A stretch of 46,516 nucleotides of DNA, taken from NCBI GenBank assembly GCA_902620265.1, contig CACNHI010000002.1, forward strand, positions 1 through 46,516. The letters run 5' to 3'. The DNA is from an uncultured Pelagibacteraceae bacterium. Its GTDB lineage: Bacteria > Pseudomonadota > Alphaproteobacteria > Pelagibacterales > Pelagibacteraceae. Shown piece by piece: positions 35,326 to 43,903 of the stretch (its first letter is position 1; every line of letters starts with the position of its first letter). The notes under the pieces are model-generated. The model was given only the letters and a program-made list of their open reading frames with translations, ran no database searches and had not been told where the DNA came from. The position numbers and the translations under genes are program-made.

Positions 35326-36850
35326 AAATTTTTATATAACAACACCAATTTACTATCCTTCTGCAAAACCACATATGGGTCACGCTTATTCAAGTATAGT
35401 ATCTGATTTTTTTGCAAGATTAAAAAAAATACAGGGATATGAAGTCTTTTTCTTAACTGGTACAGATGAACATGGTCAAAAAATCCAACGTGCAGCAGAA
35501 ATAGAGAAAAAAGATCCTCTAAAATTTTGTGACGAAATAAGCAAAACCTTTGAAAATCTTTGCAAAAGTTTGAATCTCTCAAATAATGACTTTATCAGAA
35601 CCACAGAAGAGCGACATAAAAAATCTGTTGAACATTTATGGAAAGTTCTTGAGGATAAAAATGAAATTTATTTATCAAAATATTCTGGCTGGTATTCAGT
35701 ATCTGACGAAGCTTTCTATAGTAATGAGGAAATTGAAGTAATTGATGGTATAAAAAAATCTAAATCATCTGGATCCAAAGTTGAATGGGTAGAGGAAGAA
35801 TCTTATTTTTTTAAATTATCAAAGTGGCAAAAGCCATTACTAAAATTTTACGAACAAAATCCAAAATTTATTTTGCCAAAGTCTAGAAAAAATGAAGTAA
35901 TTAGTTTTGTAAAAGGTGGACTTAAAGATTTATCGATAAGTCGAAAGTCTTTTACTTGGGGCATAAAAGTTCCATCTAATACAGACCATGTTATTTATGT
36001 TTGGTTAGATGCATTAACCAATTATTTGAGTGCACTCAATTATCCTGATATAAATGACAAATTCTACAAAAAGTTTTGGCCTGCAGATGTACATATTATT
36101 GGAAAAGATATTCTAAGATTTCATGCTATATATTGGCCAGCATTTCTTCTGGCTGCAGATATTAATCCTCCTAAAAGAGTTTATGGTCACGGATGGATAC
36201 TATCTGGTGATGAAAAAATGTCTAAATCAAAAGGCAATATTCTTGATCCACTTGAGATAATTAATCAATATGGACTGGATCCATTAAGATACTATTTACT
36301 TAAAGAAGTATCATTTGGGAATGATGGAAACATTTCTAATGAAAAACTAGAAAGTTGCATTAATAGTGATCTAGCAAATAACTATGGAAATTTATGTCAA
36401 AGAGTAATTTCATTTTGTGAAAAAAACATAGGGTTAAAAATACCTAAAATAAATGATTTTGATATGGAAGATTTACAAATTTTAGATAATTACAAAAATA
36501 ACTATGAGGATTTAAAAATTCATATTGATAATCAAAATATCAATTTTTATTTAAATTTTATTATTGATCAACTTTTTAAAGCAAATAAGTACTTTAACGA
36601 TCAAGAACCATGGAAAAAAAAAGATGACAAGAAAAGATTAAATACAATAGTTTACGTTTCATTAGAAATTATTAGGAAAATTTCAATCTTGCTTTATCCA
36701 ATAATACCTCAGACTGCATTAAAGGTACTCAATATATTTAATATTAAAGAGAGCGATATAGAATTTGCGACAATTTTAAATGATAAATATTTATTAACAG
36801 AAGATAGAATCAATAAAATAGAAATTTTATTTAAAAAAATATCAAAATGA
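35318..36850 (+). CDS. metG: Methionyl-tRNA synthetase
   Basis: A 510-residue class I synthetase that charges elongator and initiator tRNA-Met. The HIGH-type motif is HMGHAYSS near residue 18, TGTDEHGQKIQ near 47, VWLDALTNYL near 228, and KMSKSKGN near 303. The connective peptide shows GWYSVSDEAFY with no zinc cysteines, so it belongs to the zinc-free type common in alphaproteobacteria. No C-terminal tRNA-binding dimer domain is present. Overlaps with holB (8 nt) and tatD (4 nt) tie it to the operon. Confidence 0.95.
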   Translation: MSKNFYITTPIYYPSAKPHMGHAYSSIVSDFFARLKKIQGYEVFFLTGTDEHGQKIQRAAEIEKKDPLKFCDEISKTFENLCKSLNLSNNDFIRTTEERHKKSVEHLWKVLEDKNEIYLSKYSGWYSVSDEAFYSNEEIEVIDGIKKSKSSGSKVEWVEEESYFFKLSKWQKPLLKFYEQNPKFILPKSRKNEVISFVKGGLKDLSISRKSFTWGIKVPSNTDHVIYVWLDALTNYLSALNYPDINDKFYKKFWPADVHIIGKDILRFHAIYWPAFLLAADINPPKRVYGHGWILSGDEKMSKSKGNILDPLEIINQYGLDPLRYYLLKEVSFGNDGNISNEKLESCINSDLANNYGNLCQRVISFCEKNIGLKIPKINDFDMEDLQILDNYKNNYEDLKIHIDNQNINFYLNFIIDQLFKANKYFNDQEPWKKKDDKKRLNTIVYVSLEIIRKISILLYPIIPQTALKVLNIFNIKESDIEFATILNDKYLLTEDRINKIEILFKKISK

Positions 36851-37605
36851 TAGACTCACATTGTCATTTAGATCGTGAACCTCTTTTATCTAATTTGAGT
36901 CAGGTTTTGATTAGAGCAAAAGAGGCAGGGGTTAAAAAATTATTAACTATTTGTACTACGACAAGTGAATACACTAATATTCTTGATATAATATCAAAAG
37001 ATCAAATGATTTATGGCACTTTTGGAATACATCCTCATGAAACGAAAAATTATTTTATTAAAAAAGATGAAATTATCAAAAAAGTAAAGATGAGCAGTAA
37101 GATTATTGGGGTAGGCGAGACTGGATTGGATTTTTATTATAATAACAGCGATAAAGATTCTCAATTACAAAGTTTTCAAAATCACATCGAAGCAGCAATA
37201 AGTCTGAATATCCCTCTTATCATTCATTCTCGAAACGCAGAGAATGAAACTTATGATATTCTAAAAAAAAATTATCATAAAAATTTAAAAATACTTATGC
37301 ATTGTTTTACAGGTTCAAAAGATTTAGCATTAAATTTATTACCATTGAATGCTTACTTTTCTGCGAGTGGTATCATTACTTTTAAAAATTCAACATTATT
37401 ACAAGATACTTTTAAGGAAATTCCTGAAGATAAATTACTAATAGAGACCGATAGTCCTTTTTTATCTCCAGAACCAAATAGGGGAAAAAAAAATGAACCC
37501 GCTTATATTAAATTTACTGCACAAAAACTTGCAAGTTTAAGAAATATGGAAATGGAAAAATTAATAAAAATCACAACTAAAAATTTTAATACGTTATTTT
37601 TTTAA
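36847..37605 (+). CDS. tatD: TatD-family metal-dependent hydrolase (DNase)
   Basis: A 252-residue TIM-barrel hydrolase. Metal ligands can be traced in DSHCHLDRE (residues 3-11), GVGETGLDFYY, LIIHSRNA, LMHCFTGS and LIETDSPFLSP, ending NRGKKNEPAY. The family hydrolyses DNA and other phosphoesters; despite the name it is not a Tat component. metG-tatD-MBL is a widespread gene order. The start overlaps the metG stop (ATGA). Confidence 0.92.
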   Translation: MIDSHCHLDREPLLSNLSQVLIRAKEAGVKKLLTICTTTSEYTNILDIISKDQMIYGTFGIHPHETKNYFIKKDEIIKKVKMSSKIIGVGETGLDFYYNNSDKDSQLQSFQNHIEAAISLNIPLIIHSRNAENETYDILKKNYHKNLKILMHCFTGSKDLALNLLPLNAYFSASGIITFKNSTLLQDTFKEIPEDKLLIETDSPFLSPEPNRGKKNEPAYIKFTAQKLASLRNMEMEKLIKITTKNFNTLFF

Positions 37606-37611
37606 TACTCA

Positions 37612-38382
37612 ATGAAATTTACAATTTTAGGATGTGGAAGTTCAATGGGTGTACCAAGACCTGATGGTAATTTTGGGAATTGCAATCCTAATAATAAAAA
37701 GAATATTAGAACAAGATGTTCTGCAATAATTCAAGGCAAATCTTTAAATATACTTATTGATACCTCTCCAGATATGAGACAACAGTTAATTGACAATAAT
37801 ATAAATAATGTTGATAAAGTTCTTTTTTCACATATGCATGCTGATCAAACACATGGAATAAATGATCTTAGGGTTTTTTATCTAAAAAAAAGAAAGCCCA
37901 TTGATATATATGCAGATTCAGCCACACAAAAATATTTGAAAAAATCATTCTCATACTGTTTCGAAAATAATTCGCCTGAATATCCTGCAACTTTAAAAAT
38001 GAATTCTATTAAAAAAGATTTTTATTTTAATGATGGAAAAAATAAAATTCATATTAAATCTTTAATGGTCAAACATGGAAATGTGGATTGTACTTGTTAT
38101 ATTATAAATAAAAAACTAGCTTACATAAGTGATGTAAGTGATATACATAAAAAAGACTTTAAATTTTTAACAAATTTAAAGTATTTAATCATTGATTGTT
38201 TATGGTATAGAGAACATCCATCACATTTGAATCTAGATAAATCGCTTAGATTGATTAATATTCTTTTACCTAAAAAAGCTATTTTAACTAATCTCCATTC
38301 AGATCTTGATTACAATAAACTTAAAAGTAAGTTAAAAAAAAATATAGTTCCAGCTTATGATGGAATGAGTATTAATTTATAG
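37612..38382 (+). CDS. Metallo-beta-lactamase-fold hydrolase, PhnP-like
   Basis: A 256-residue cytosolic protein. It opens LGCGSSMGVPRPDG, and a metal site SHMHADQTHGINDLR (HxHxDxxHG) lies near residue 73-88, followed by VKHG near 146 and a HSD-type end (LHSDLDYNKLK). Relatives include PhnP and cyclic nucleotide phosphodiesterases; the substrate here is unknown, and no phosphonate gene is in view. It sits 6 nt after tatD and its end overlaps the convergent glutathione peroxidase gene by 6 nt. Confidence 0.88.
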   Translation: MKFTILGCGSSMGVPRPDGNFGNCNPNNKKNIRTRCSAIIQGKSLNILIDTSPDMRQQLIDNNINNVDKVLFSHMHADQTHGINDLRVFYLKKRKPIDIYADSATQKYLKKSFSYCFENNSPEYPATLKMNSIKKDFYFNDGKNKIHIKSLMVKHGNVDCTCYIINKKLAYISDVSDIHKKDFKFLTNLKYLIIDCLWYREHPSHLNLDKSLRLINILLPKKAILTNLHSDLDYNKLKSKLKKNIVPAYDGMSINL

Positions 38383-38922
38383 AAGACTCTCAATTTTAGA
38401 AGTGATCTTTTTTGACATAGGTTTTGTAAAAGAGTTATAAGTTTCTTCAATCTTTCCTTCTTTGTTGATTAAAATTTTATGAAAGTTCCATTTGGGTATA
38501 GCAGACTTGCCATAATTTTTTTTAGCCCATTTAAATATTTCATGTGAATTTTCACCTTTAACTTCAGTTATAGTTGTCATTGGAAAATCTATATTGAAAT
38601 TTACATCACAAAATTCTTTAACTTCAGTATCTGCCTTTTTTTCCTGATTAAATGAATTTGATGGAACACCTAAAACAATCAGACCATCTGACCTATACTT
38701 TTCCCAGAGTAACTGTAAATCGTCATATTGTTTTGTGAAACCACAATAGCTTGCAGTATTTACCACTAATACTATTTTATTTTGATAATCCTTTAGGTTA
38801 ATTATTTCACCTGTAATACTGCTTATTTTAAAATCAAAAAATATTTTTTCGTAATTAGCTGAAACCTTATTATTTGTGAAAAAAATCATAATTAGGATTA
38901 TTAATAATGTTATTTTTTTCAT
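38377..38922 (-). CDS. Glutathione peroxidase family protein, predicted periplasmic
   Basis: A 181-residue thioredoxin-fold peroxidase with a signal peptide (residues 1-22, ending VSA). Catalytic residues are visible: Cys60 in NTASYCGFT, Gln93 in FNQ, and Trp145/Asn146 in PKWNFHK. It uses Cys, not selenocysteine. It should reduce peroxides outside the cytosol, so its electron donor is more likely a thioredoxin-like protein than glutathione (inference). It is 4 nt downstream of nhaA on the same strand. Confidence 0.92.
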   Translation of the reverse strand: MKKITLLIILIMIFFTNNKVSANYEKIFFDFKISSITGEIINLKDYQNKIVLVVNTASYCGFTKQYDDLQLLWEKYRSDGLIVLGVPSNSFNQEKKADTEVKEFCDVNFNIDFPMTTITEVKGENSHEIFKWAKKNYGKSAIPKWNFHKILINKEGKIEETYNSFTKPMSKKITSKIESLL

Positions 38923-38926
38923 AACA

Positions 38927-40102
38927 TTATCGCTTATCTGGTGTAAGTAGTATTAAAAAGTATCCTGCTAGTGTTGAGAGTAAAGATCCTGTTAAAACCC
39001 CAATCTTAACACCATCCATGTATTGAGTATTATCAATGAAAGCTAAGTTTCCAACAAATAAACTCATTGTAAAACCAATTCCAGTCAATATTCCTACTCC
39101 ATAAAAATTATACCAGCTTGAGTTTCCAGGCATCTGAGCAATTTTTAATTTTATTGATACATAAGAAAAAACGAATACACCTAACTGCTTACCCACAAAT
39201 AAACCCAATACAATACCCAATGGTACTTTGTTGAGTAATGATGAAAACGATAAACCTTCTAATGAAACACCAGCATTTGCAAAAGCAAATAATGGCATTA
39301 TACCAAATGCAACATAAGGACTGATAGCATGTTCAATTTTTACTAGTAATGAAAAATCTTTCTCTTTTTTTCTGTGTGGAATAGTCATAGCTAATAAAAC
39401 ACCTGCAATAGTAGCGTGTATTCCAGAATTATGAGTGAAATCCCATAGTAAAAGTCCTATTAGCAAATAGGGAAAGAAAACTTTAATATTAAATTTATTT
39501 ATTATTAATAGAATAATAAATGCAATCAGCATTAAAGATAAATAAATTATATTTAACTCTCCTGAATAAAATAAAGCTATAATTAATATTGCTCCCAAAT
39601 CGTCAATAATTGCTAATGCTGTTAGAAAAACTTTTAATGATAAAGGGACTCTTTTACCTAAAAGAGATAATACACCCAATGAAAAAGCAATATCTGTCGC
39701 CGATGGTATAGCCCATCCATTTAATGTTTCAGGATCACCAAAATTTATAAAAACATAAAATAATGCTGGAACAACCATTCCTCCAACAGCGGCAATGATA
39801 GGTAATAATGCCTGCTTTATATTAGAAAGTTCCCCTTGCAAAAATTCTCTTTTTATCTCAAGTGTAACGAAAAAAAAGAAGATCGCCATTAAAGCGTCGT
39901 TAATCCAATGTAACACAGATAACTTAAGACCAAAATTGTTTATTCCAATAAATAGATACTTGTTTAATGTCTCAAAATAAATTTCTGATAAATTGGAATT
40001 ACTTATTATTAACGCTAAAATTGCGCTAATTAATAATACAAGACCACTAGCTGCTTCTAATTTAAAAAACCATTTAAAGGGTTTTGAAATATAATTTATC
40101 AT
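38927..40102 (-). CDS. nhaA: Na+/H+ antiporter NhaA
   Basis: A 391-residue inner-membrane antiporter with about twelve helices. The signature PSATDIAFSLGVLSLLGKRVP and ALAIIDDLGAI carry the conserved Asp residues (the Asp-Asp pair is the ion site), and LLWDFTHNSGIHATIAGVLLAM and GIGFTMSLFVGNLAF follow. It exports sodium in exchange for protons, expected in a marine bacterium. It starts one base after the zinc-ribbon gene's stop. Confidence 0.95.
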   Translation of the reverse strand: MINYISKPFKWFFKLEAASGLVLLISAILALIISNSNLSEIYFETLNKYLFIGINNFGLKLSVLHWINDALMAIFFFFVTLEIKREFLQGELSNIKQALLPIIAAVGGMVVPALFYVFINFGDPETLNGWAIPSATDIAFSLGVLSLLGKRVPLSLKVFLTALAIIDDLGAILIIALFYSGELNIIYLSLMLIAFIILLIINKFNIKVFFPYLLIGLLLWDFTHNSGIHATIAGVLLAMTIPHRKKEKDFSLLVKIEHAISPYVAFGIMPLFAFANAGVSLEGLSFSSLLNKVPLGIVLGLFVGKQLGVFVFSYVSIKLKIAQMPGNSSWYNFYGVGILTGIGFTMSLFVGNLAFIDNTQYMDGVKIGVLTGSLLSTLAGYFLILLTPDKR

Positions 40103-40103
40103 T

Positions 40104-40556
40104 TTATCTAATTAAATCTTTAGAAAATAAATAAAAATCTGTTATGCTTTCATAAAAATTACCTAATAAGAAATTAAAACCAGGTATTAAATTATTAATT
40201 TGAACTTTAAAAGTATCAAGCAAAATTATAAATGCGATAAAAGTTATTAAAAATAATAAAAATAAATTTAAAATTGAGATTTTATTATTTTTTTGCATTA
40301 CATCACCTAGATTTTTAACATCAATTTTTTCAGCTTCTTTAATAATGCTGTCTATAACTGGTGGCACTTGTTCATCTGGATTAATTTTTTTAATTTTAAA
40401 TTCTTTTTTATTATTTTCATTTTCTAGTTTTTTATCATTTAATTTATAATGCCATTTTTTCTCGCAAAAACCACATTTTAGCATTCTTCCTTTTGCAGGA
40501 ATTAAGGATGCGTCTACATTGAATTTTTTATCACCACATGGACATGTAATTATCAT
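40104..40556 (-). CDS. Zinc-ribbon, single-pass membrane protein
   Basis: A 150-residue protein beginning with a four-cysteine zinc ribbon: CPCG at 5-8 and CGFC at 28-31, of the MJ0042/zinc_ribbon_5 type that opens many alphaproteobacterial DUF3426-like proteins. A charged linker (~40-90) and one membrane helix (~96-116) follow, then a short tail. Function is unknown. It heads the minus-strand unit with nhaA and the peroxidase, and is divergent from tRNA-Pro. Confidence 0.78.
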   Translation of the reverse strand: MIITCPCGDKKFNVDASLIPAKGRMLKCGFCEKKWHYKLNDKKLENENNKKEFKIKKINPDEQVPPVIDSIIKEAEKIDVKNLGDVMQKNNKISILNLFLLFLITFIAFIILLDTFKVQINNLIPGFNFLLGNFYESITDFYLFSKDLIR

Positions 40557-40613
40557 GTGATCTTTTATACCAGATTCTTATTAAAATTCTTTTATTTTTG
40601 ATCGCTTTATCCT

Positions 40614-40641
40614 TTGAAATTAACATTATCTACTGTATTAG
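40614..40641 (+). promoter_or_regulatory. Probable sigma70-type promoter of tRNA-Pro and downstream genes
   Basis: TTGAAA at 40614-40619 and TATTAG at 40636-40641, 16 nt apart, place a start about 3 nt before the tRNA at 40651. It lies in the divergent gap 40557-40650, where a promoter is required. The -10 box is imperfect. Confidence 0.45.
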
Positions 40642-40650
40642 TATGCCAAT

Positions 40651-40727
<77 letters not shown>

Positions 40728-40732
40728 TTATT

Positions 40733-41014
40733 ATGAAAAAAGCAAAAATATATAAACCTGCTAAAACATCTATGCAATCAGGTAGAGCAAAAACTAAAAA
40801 ATGGCTTTTAAGGTTTGACGATATAAAAAGTGGCATAAATCCTTTAATGGGTTGGGAAAGCTCAACTAATACTATGTCTGAAATAAATCTTGAATTTTCT
40901 TCTCAAGAGGATGCTGTTAAATACGCAAAAAAAAATAATATAAGTTATGAACTAATAGAACCTAAGGAAAGAAAAGTAATTAAAAAATCCTACGCTAATA
41001 ACTTTACTAAATAA
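40733..41014 (+). CDS. NADH dehydrogenase (complex I) accessory subunit, NDUFS4 family
   Basis: A 93-residue protein matching the ETC_C1_NDUFS4 family (PF04800): it begins with KIYKPAKTSMQSGRAKTKKW, has NPLMGWESSTNTMSEINLEF in the middle, and ends EPKERKVIKKSYANNF. This supernumerary complex I subunit is shared by alphaproteobacteria and mitochondria. The gene lies 6 nt after tRNA-Pro, and its stop and the next start share TAATG, so it is encoded apart from the main nuo operon. Confidence 0.92.
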   Translation: MKKAKIYKPAKTSMQSGRAKTKKWLLRFDDIKSGINPLMGWESSTNTMSEINLEFSSQEDAVKYAKKNNISYELIEPKERKVIKKSYANNFTK

Positions 41015-42012
41015 TGTTTAAATTTTTTACAGATAAAAGATGGCACCTTTGGAGCATAGGAGGAACTATCCTTATCCTTGTTGCTACATGGTATCAAGTT
41101 CAGCTAGACGTTAGAATTAACGAATGGTTTGGAGAATTTTATGACACGTTGCAAAAAGCTTTATCAGAACCCGGTGCTGTATCAGAAAAGGAATTCATTG
41201 CATATCTTTTTACATTTGCAAAAATTGCAGCTATTTACATATTAGTTGTAATTTTTAGTGATTATTTTACTAGTCATTGGACTTTTAGGTGGAGGACAGC
41301 AATGGCTGACTTCTATCATGATAAATGGAATTTTGCTTCTTCAATTGAAGGTGCATCTCAGAGAGTACAGGAAGATACTCTTAAATTTGCAAGAATAATG
41401 GAAGGTTTAGGTGCTGAACTTTTAAGAAGTGTGATGACTTTAATAGCGTTTACACCGATATTATGGGGTTTATCAAAGAGCATCACTGTTCTACCATGGA
41501 TAGGAGAAGTTAATCATGCACTAGTTTGGGTTGCTATAATTTCTGCTTTAGGTGGAACTTTTATTCTTGCTGCAGTTGGTATAAAATTACCTGGAATTGA
41601 ATATGATATTCAAAAAGAAGAAGCAGCGTATAGGAAAGAATTAGTTCTTGGCGAAGATTATAAAGAGAGTGCTCAACCAGAAAAAATTGAAAATTTGTAT
41701 GGAGGTGTAAGAAAAATACATTATAAAATGTATTTTCATTATTTGTATTTTAATGCAGTTAAATGGAGCTATCTACAAGGTATGGTCATTGTTCCATACC
41801 TGGCATTGGCACCAACAATTGTAACAGGTGCGATTACGTTAGGATTTGTTCAACAAATAATTAGAGCTTTTGGAAGAGTAGAAACCTCACTTCAATATCT
41901 TGTAAGGAGTTGGCCAATAATAGTTGAGTTGATATCTGTATGGAAAAGACTTAATGAATTTGAAAATAAACTTAAAGATAATACTGAAAAAATATCTAAA
42001 GAAAAAATTTAG
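41014..42012 (+). CDS. sbmA: SbmA/BacA-family peptide transporter
   Basis: A 332-residue inner-membrane protein with about six to eight helices. The family signature EGASQRVQEDT is at residues 112-122, preceded by TFRWRTAMADFYHDKWN, and followed by LYGGVRKIHYKMYFHY and SWPIIVELISVWKRLNEFE, all typical of SbmA/BacA. Members use the proton gradient to import peptides and some antimicrobial peptides; in rhizobia BacA also affects very-long-chain lipids. No ATPase domain is fused. At 332 residues it is shorter than E. coli SbmA (406). It shares TAATG with the NDUFS4-like gene and its stop overlaps the glpX GTG. Confidence 0.85.
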   Translation: MFKFFTDKRWHLWSIGGTILILVATWYQVQLDVRINEWFGEFYDTLQKALSEPGAVSEKEFIAYLFTFAKIAAIYILVVIFSDYFTSHWTFRWRTAMADFYHDKWNFASSIEGASQRVQEDTLKFARIMEGLGAELLRSVMTLIAFTPILWGLSKSITVLPWIGEVNHALVWVAIISALGGTFILAAVGIKLPGIEYDIQKEEAAYRKELVLGEDYKESAQPEKIENLYGGVRKIHYKMYFHYLYFNAVKWSYLQGMVIVPYLALAPTIVTGAITLGFVQQIIRAFGRVETSLQYLVRSWPIIVELISVWKRLNEFENKLKDNTEKISKEKI

Positions 42013-42962
42013 TGCCATTAAATAAAGATTTAACCAAAGAAATAGTTACAGTAACCTCTCGAGCAGCAATAGCTTGCTATAAATTTTTAGGTAAAAATGA
42101 CAAAAAATCAGCTGATAAGGCAGCGACAGATTCAATGAGAAATGAAATTAATAAACTTAGAATTAATGGTGAAGTTGTAATAGGTGAGGGTGAACTAGAT
42201 GAAGCTCCAATGTTGTATATTGGTGAAAAATTAGGTTCAGGAGGAGAACTAAATTTAGATATAGCAGTTGACCCACTTGAGGGAACAAATTTTGTTGCAA
42301 AAAATTTACCTGGAGCTTTATCAGTAATAGCAATAGCTGAAAAAGGTAATTTGTTTAATGCACCAGAGACTTACATGGATAAACTAGCTGTATCAAACAC
42401 TGTTCCAAAAGATGCAACTGATTTAGACTTTTCATTAGAAAAGAACATTAAAAATATTGCCGATTCTTTAAATAAAGATCTAAAAGATATAACTGCTTGT
42501 TTATTAAATAGGCCAAGACATAAAAAAATTATAGATACTCTTGGAGAGATGAAAGTTAAAATGAAACTAATATCCGATGGTGATGTTTCAGGTGCATTGA
42601 TGGTTACTAATAAAAAATTTGATGTTGATATTTTTTTAGGTATAGGTGGAGGCCCTGAAGGTGTTTTGGCTGCATCTGCCATAGATACAATGGGATGCAA
42701 ATTTCAAGGAAGATTCATATTTGAAAATGAAAGAGATAAGGATAGAGCTAAAAGAATGGGTATAAAAGATCTTAATAAGAAATACGAATTAGAGGAAATA
42801 ATTAAAGGTGACTCTATATTTTGTGCGACAGGTATAACAAACGGCGATCTAGTAAGCGGCATTAAAGTTAAAGATAAAAAATATATTACTGAAACTTTGG
42901 TTACACATAAAAGCAGTGATTTAAGTGAAATTGTTGTTCGTGAAGACATTATAAAAACTTGA
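42012..42962 (+). CDS. glpX: Fructose-1,6-bisphosphatase class II (GlpX)
   Basis: A 316-residue enzyme that dephosphorylates fructose 1,6-bisphosphate in gluconeogenesis. Motifs: GEGELDEAPMLYIGE (residues ~58-72), DPLEGTNFVAK near 92, LISDGDVSGAL near 185 and GIGGGPEGVLAASA near 210, with metal and substrate residues. The start is GTG at 42012, overlapping the stop of the transporter (TAGTG). It is the last gene of this plus-strand unit before tRNA-Glu, 35 nt downstream. Confidence 0.94.
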   Translation: MPLNKDLTKEIVTVTSRAAIACYKFLGKNDKKSADKAATDSMRNEINKLRINGEVVIGEGELDEAPMLYIGEKLGSGGELNLDIAVDPLEGTNFVAKNLPGALSVIAIAEKGNLFNAPETYMDKLAVSNTVPKDATDLDFSLEKNIKNIADSLNKDLKDITACLLNRPRHKKIIDTLGEMKVKMKLISDGDVSGALMVTNKKFDVDIFLGIGGGPEGVLAASAIDTMGCKFQGRFIFENERDKDRAKRMGIKDLNKKYELEEIIKGDSIFCATGITNGDLVSGIKVKDKKYITETLVTHKSSDLSEIVVREDIIKT

Positions 42963-42997
42963 TAAATATTATTTTTTACAATAAAAGATGCAAACTT

Positions 42998-43072
42998 GGT
43001 CCCTTCGTCTATCGGTTAGGACACATGGTTTTCATCCATGAAAGAGGGGTTCGATTCCCCTAGGGACCGCCA
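42998..43072 (+). tRNA. tRNA-Glu (anticodon TTC)
   Basis: Acceptor stem GGTCCCT/AGGGACC, anticodon stem CATGG/CCATG around loop TTTTCAT (anticodon TTC), T arm GAGGGG-TTCGATT-CCCCT region, discriminator G and encoded CCA at 43070-43072. A TACAAT at 42977-42982 could be its -10 box; no good -35 was found. Gene content changes from core metabolism to surface glycans immediately downstream. Confidence 0.97.
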
Positions 43073-43074
43073 TA

Positions 43075-43329
43075 ATGACTTATTATATTTACTTAATTAT
43101 TAGCAAAGTCAAAAATAAGTCAATTTCTTATGTAGGCTATACCAATAATATTAAAAATAGAATCAAATTACACAATGCTGGAAAAGGAGCTAAATTTACT
43201 AAAGGAAGAAAATGGATCTTAGTATATAAAAAAAAGTTTGCCTCAAAAAAAAAAGCAATGAGTGAAGAATACAAATTAAAAAAAAACTATAAATTAAGAA
43301 ATCAAATCAAAATAAATGTTAAAGTTTAA
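43075..43329 (+). CDS. GIY-YIG domain protein (UPF0213-like putative endonuclease)
   Basis: An 84-residue protein that is one GIY-YIG domain: YIY at 4-6, YVG at 19-21, Arg29 in KNRIKLHN, a GKGAKFTKGRKW stretch at ~36-47, and the catalytic-type Glu at 64-65. All expected active-site residues are kept. The family includes structure-specific nucleases (Slx1, UvrC N-terminus), but most short members are uncharacterised. It starts 2 nt after tRNA-Glu CCA, so it must be expressed from the tRNA transcript or a promoter within the tRNA; it overlaps the next gene by 14 nt. Confidence 0.85.
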   Translation: MTYYIYLIISKVKNKSISYVGYTNNIKNRIKLHNAGKGAKFTKGRKWILVYKKKFASKKKAMSEEYKLKKNYKLRNQIKINVKV

Positions 43330-43903
43330 AAAAATAAAAGGTAACTTTGTTCACCCAACAGCTGTTATTAATTGGAAATCTTTAATAATTGGAAAGGGAA
43401 ATACTATTGGACCATACGTCGTAATAGGCAATCAAGCCCAATGGAAAAATAAAAAAAATTCAGGTAAAATTATTATTGGAAATCGAAATGTTTTTAATGA
43501 ATATACAAATATACACCTTCCAACAACACTTAAAAAAAAAACCTATATTGGCAATGATAATTATGTGATGAACTCATCAACTATTGATCATGATTGTCAT
43601 ATAGAAGATAATATTATTTTAAGCAGTAATGTTATATTAGGCGGTAATGTTTATGTAATGAAATATGCTAATTTAGGTATAAAATCAATTGTACATCAGA
43701 ATCAAATAATTGGTTCATATAGCATGATAGGAATGGGTTCTATTGTAACTAAAACTAAAAAAATTTTACCTGGCTACATATATTTTGGTAAACCAATTAA
43801 AAAAATAAAAAAAAACACATTGAGTTTAAAAAAAAATAAAATTAATTATAAGAAATTAATGTTAGAAAATAAAAGATTTAAGGAGCTTTTAAAAAAAAAA
43901 TGA
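43316..43903 (+). CDS. LpxA-like left-handed beta-helix acyltransferase
   Basis: A 195-residue hexapeptide-repeat protein. HPTAVI at 17-22, IGKGNTIGPYVVIG, IGNRNVFNEYTNIH, STIDHDC (catalytic-type His) and GIKSIVHQ (~126-133) parallel UDP-GlcNAc O-acyltransferase LpxA. It is shorter than LpxA (about 260), lacking most of the C-terminal helical domain that follows the helix. It therefore may acylate a sugar nucleotide for surface glycan instead of lipid A; this is inference from the glycosyltransferase next to it. It ends in an A10 run, with the stop codon overlapping the next ATG (ATGA). Confidence 0.8.
   Translation: MLKFKKIKGNFVHPTAVINWKSLIIGKGNTIGPYVVIGNQAQWKNKKNSGKIIIGNRNVFNEYTNIHLPTTLKKKTYIGNDNYVMNSSTIDHDCHIEDNIILSSNVILGGNVYVMKYANLGIKSIVHQNQIIGSYSMIGMGSIVTKTKKILPGYIYFGKPIKKIKKNTLSLKKNKINYKKLMLENKRFKELLKKK
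43891..43900 (+). other. A10 homopolymer at the stop of the LpxA-like gene (possible slippage or frameshift site)
   Basis: Ten A residues immediately precede the overlapping ATGA. In the LpxA-like frame this reads TTA AAA AAA AAA TGA, which contains an A-AAA-AAA slippery heptamer at 43891-43897. A -1 shift, or one extra A, would bypass TGA and enter the glycosyltransferase frame. Whether it is used is unknown. Confidence 0.4.

Noticed and set aside
43045-43072. tRNA-Glu 3' end as an att site with a second copy in the window
   Set aside because: I looked for the 3' end (around GGGACCGCCA) further right and saw no repeat before 46516, and no integrase gene; the other border could lie outside the window.
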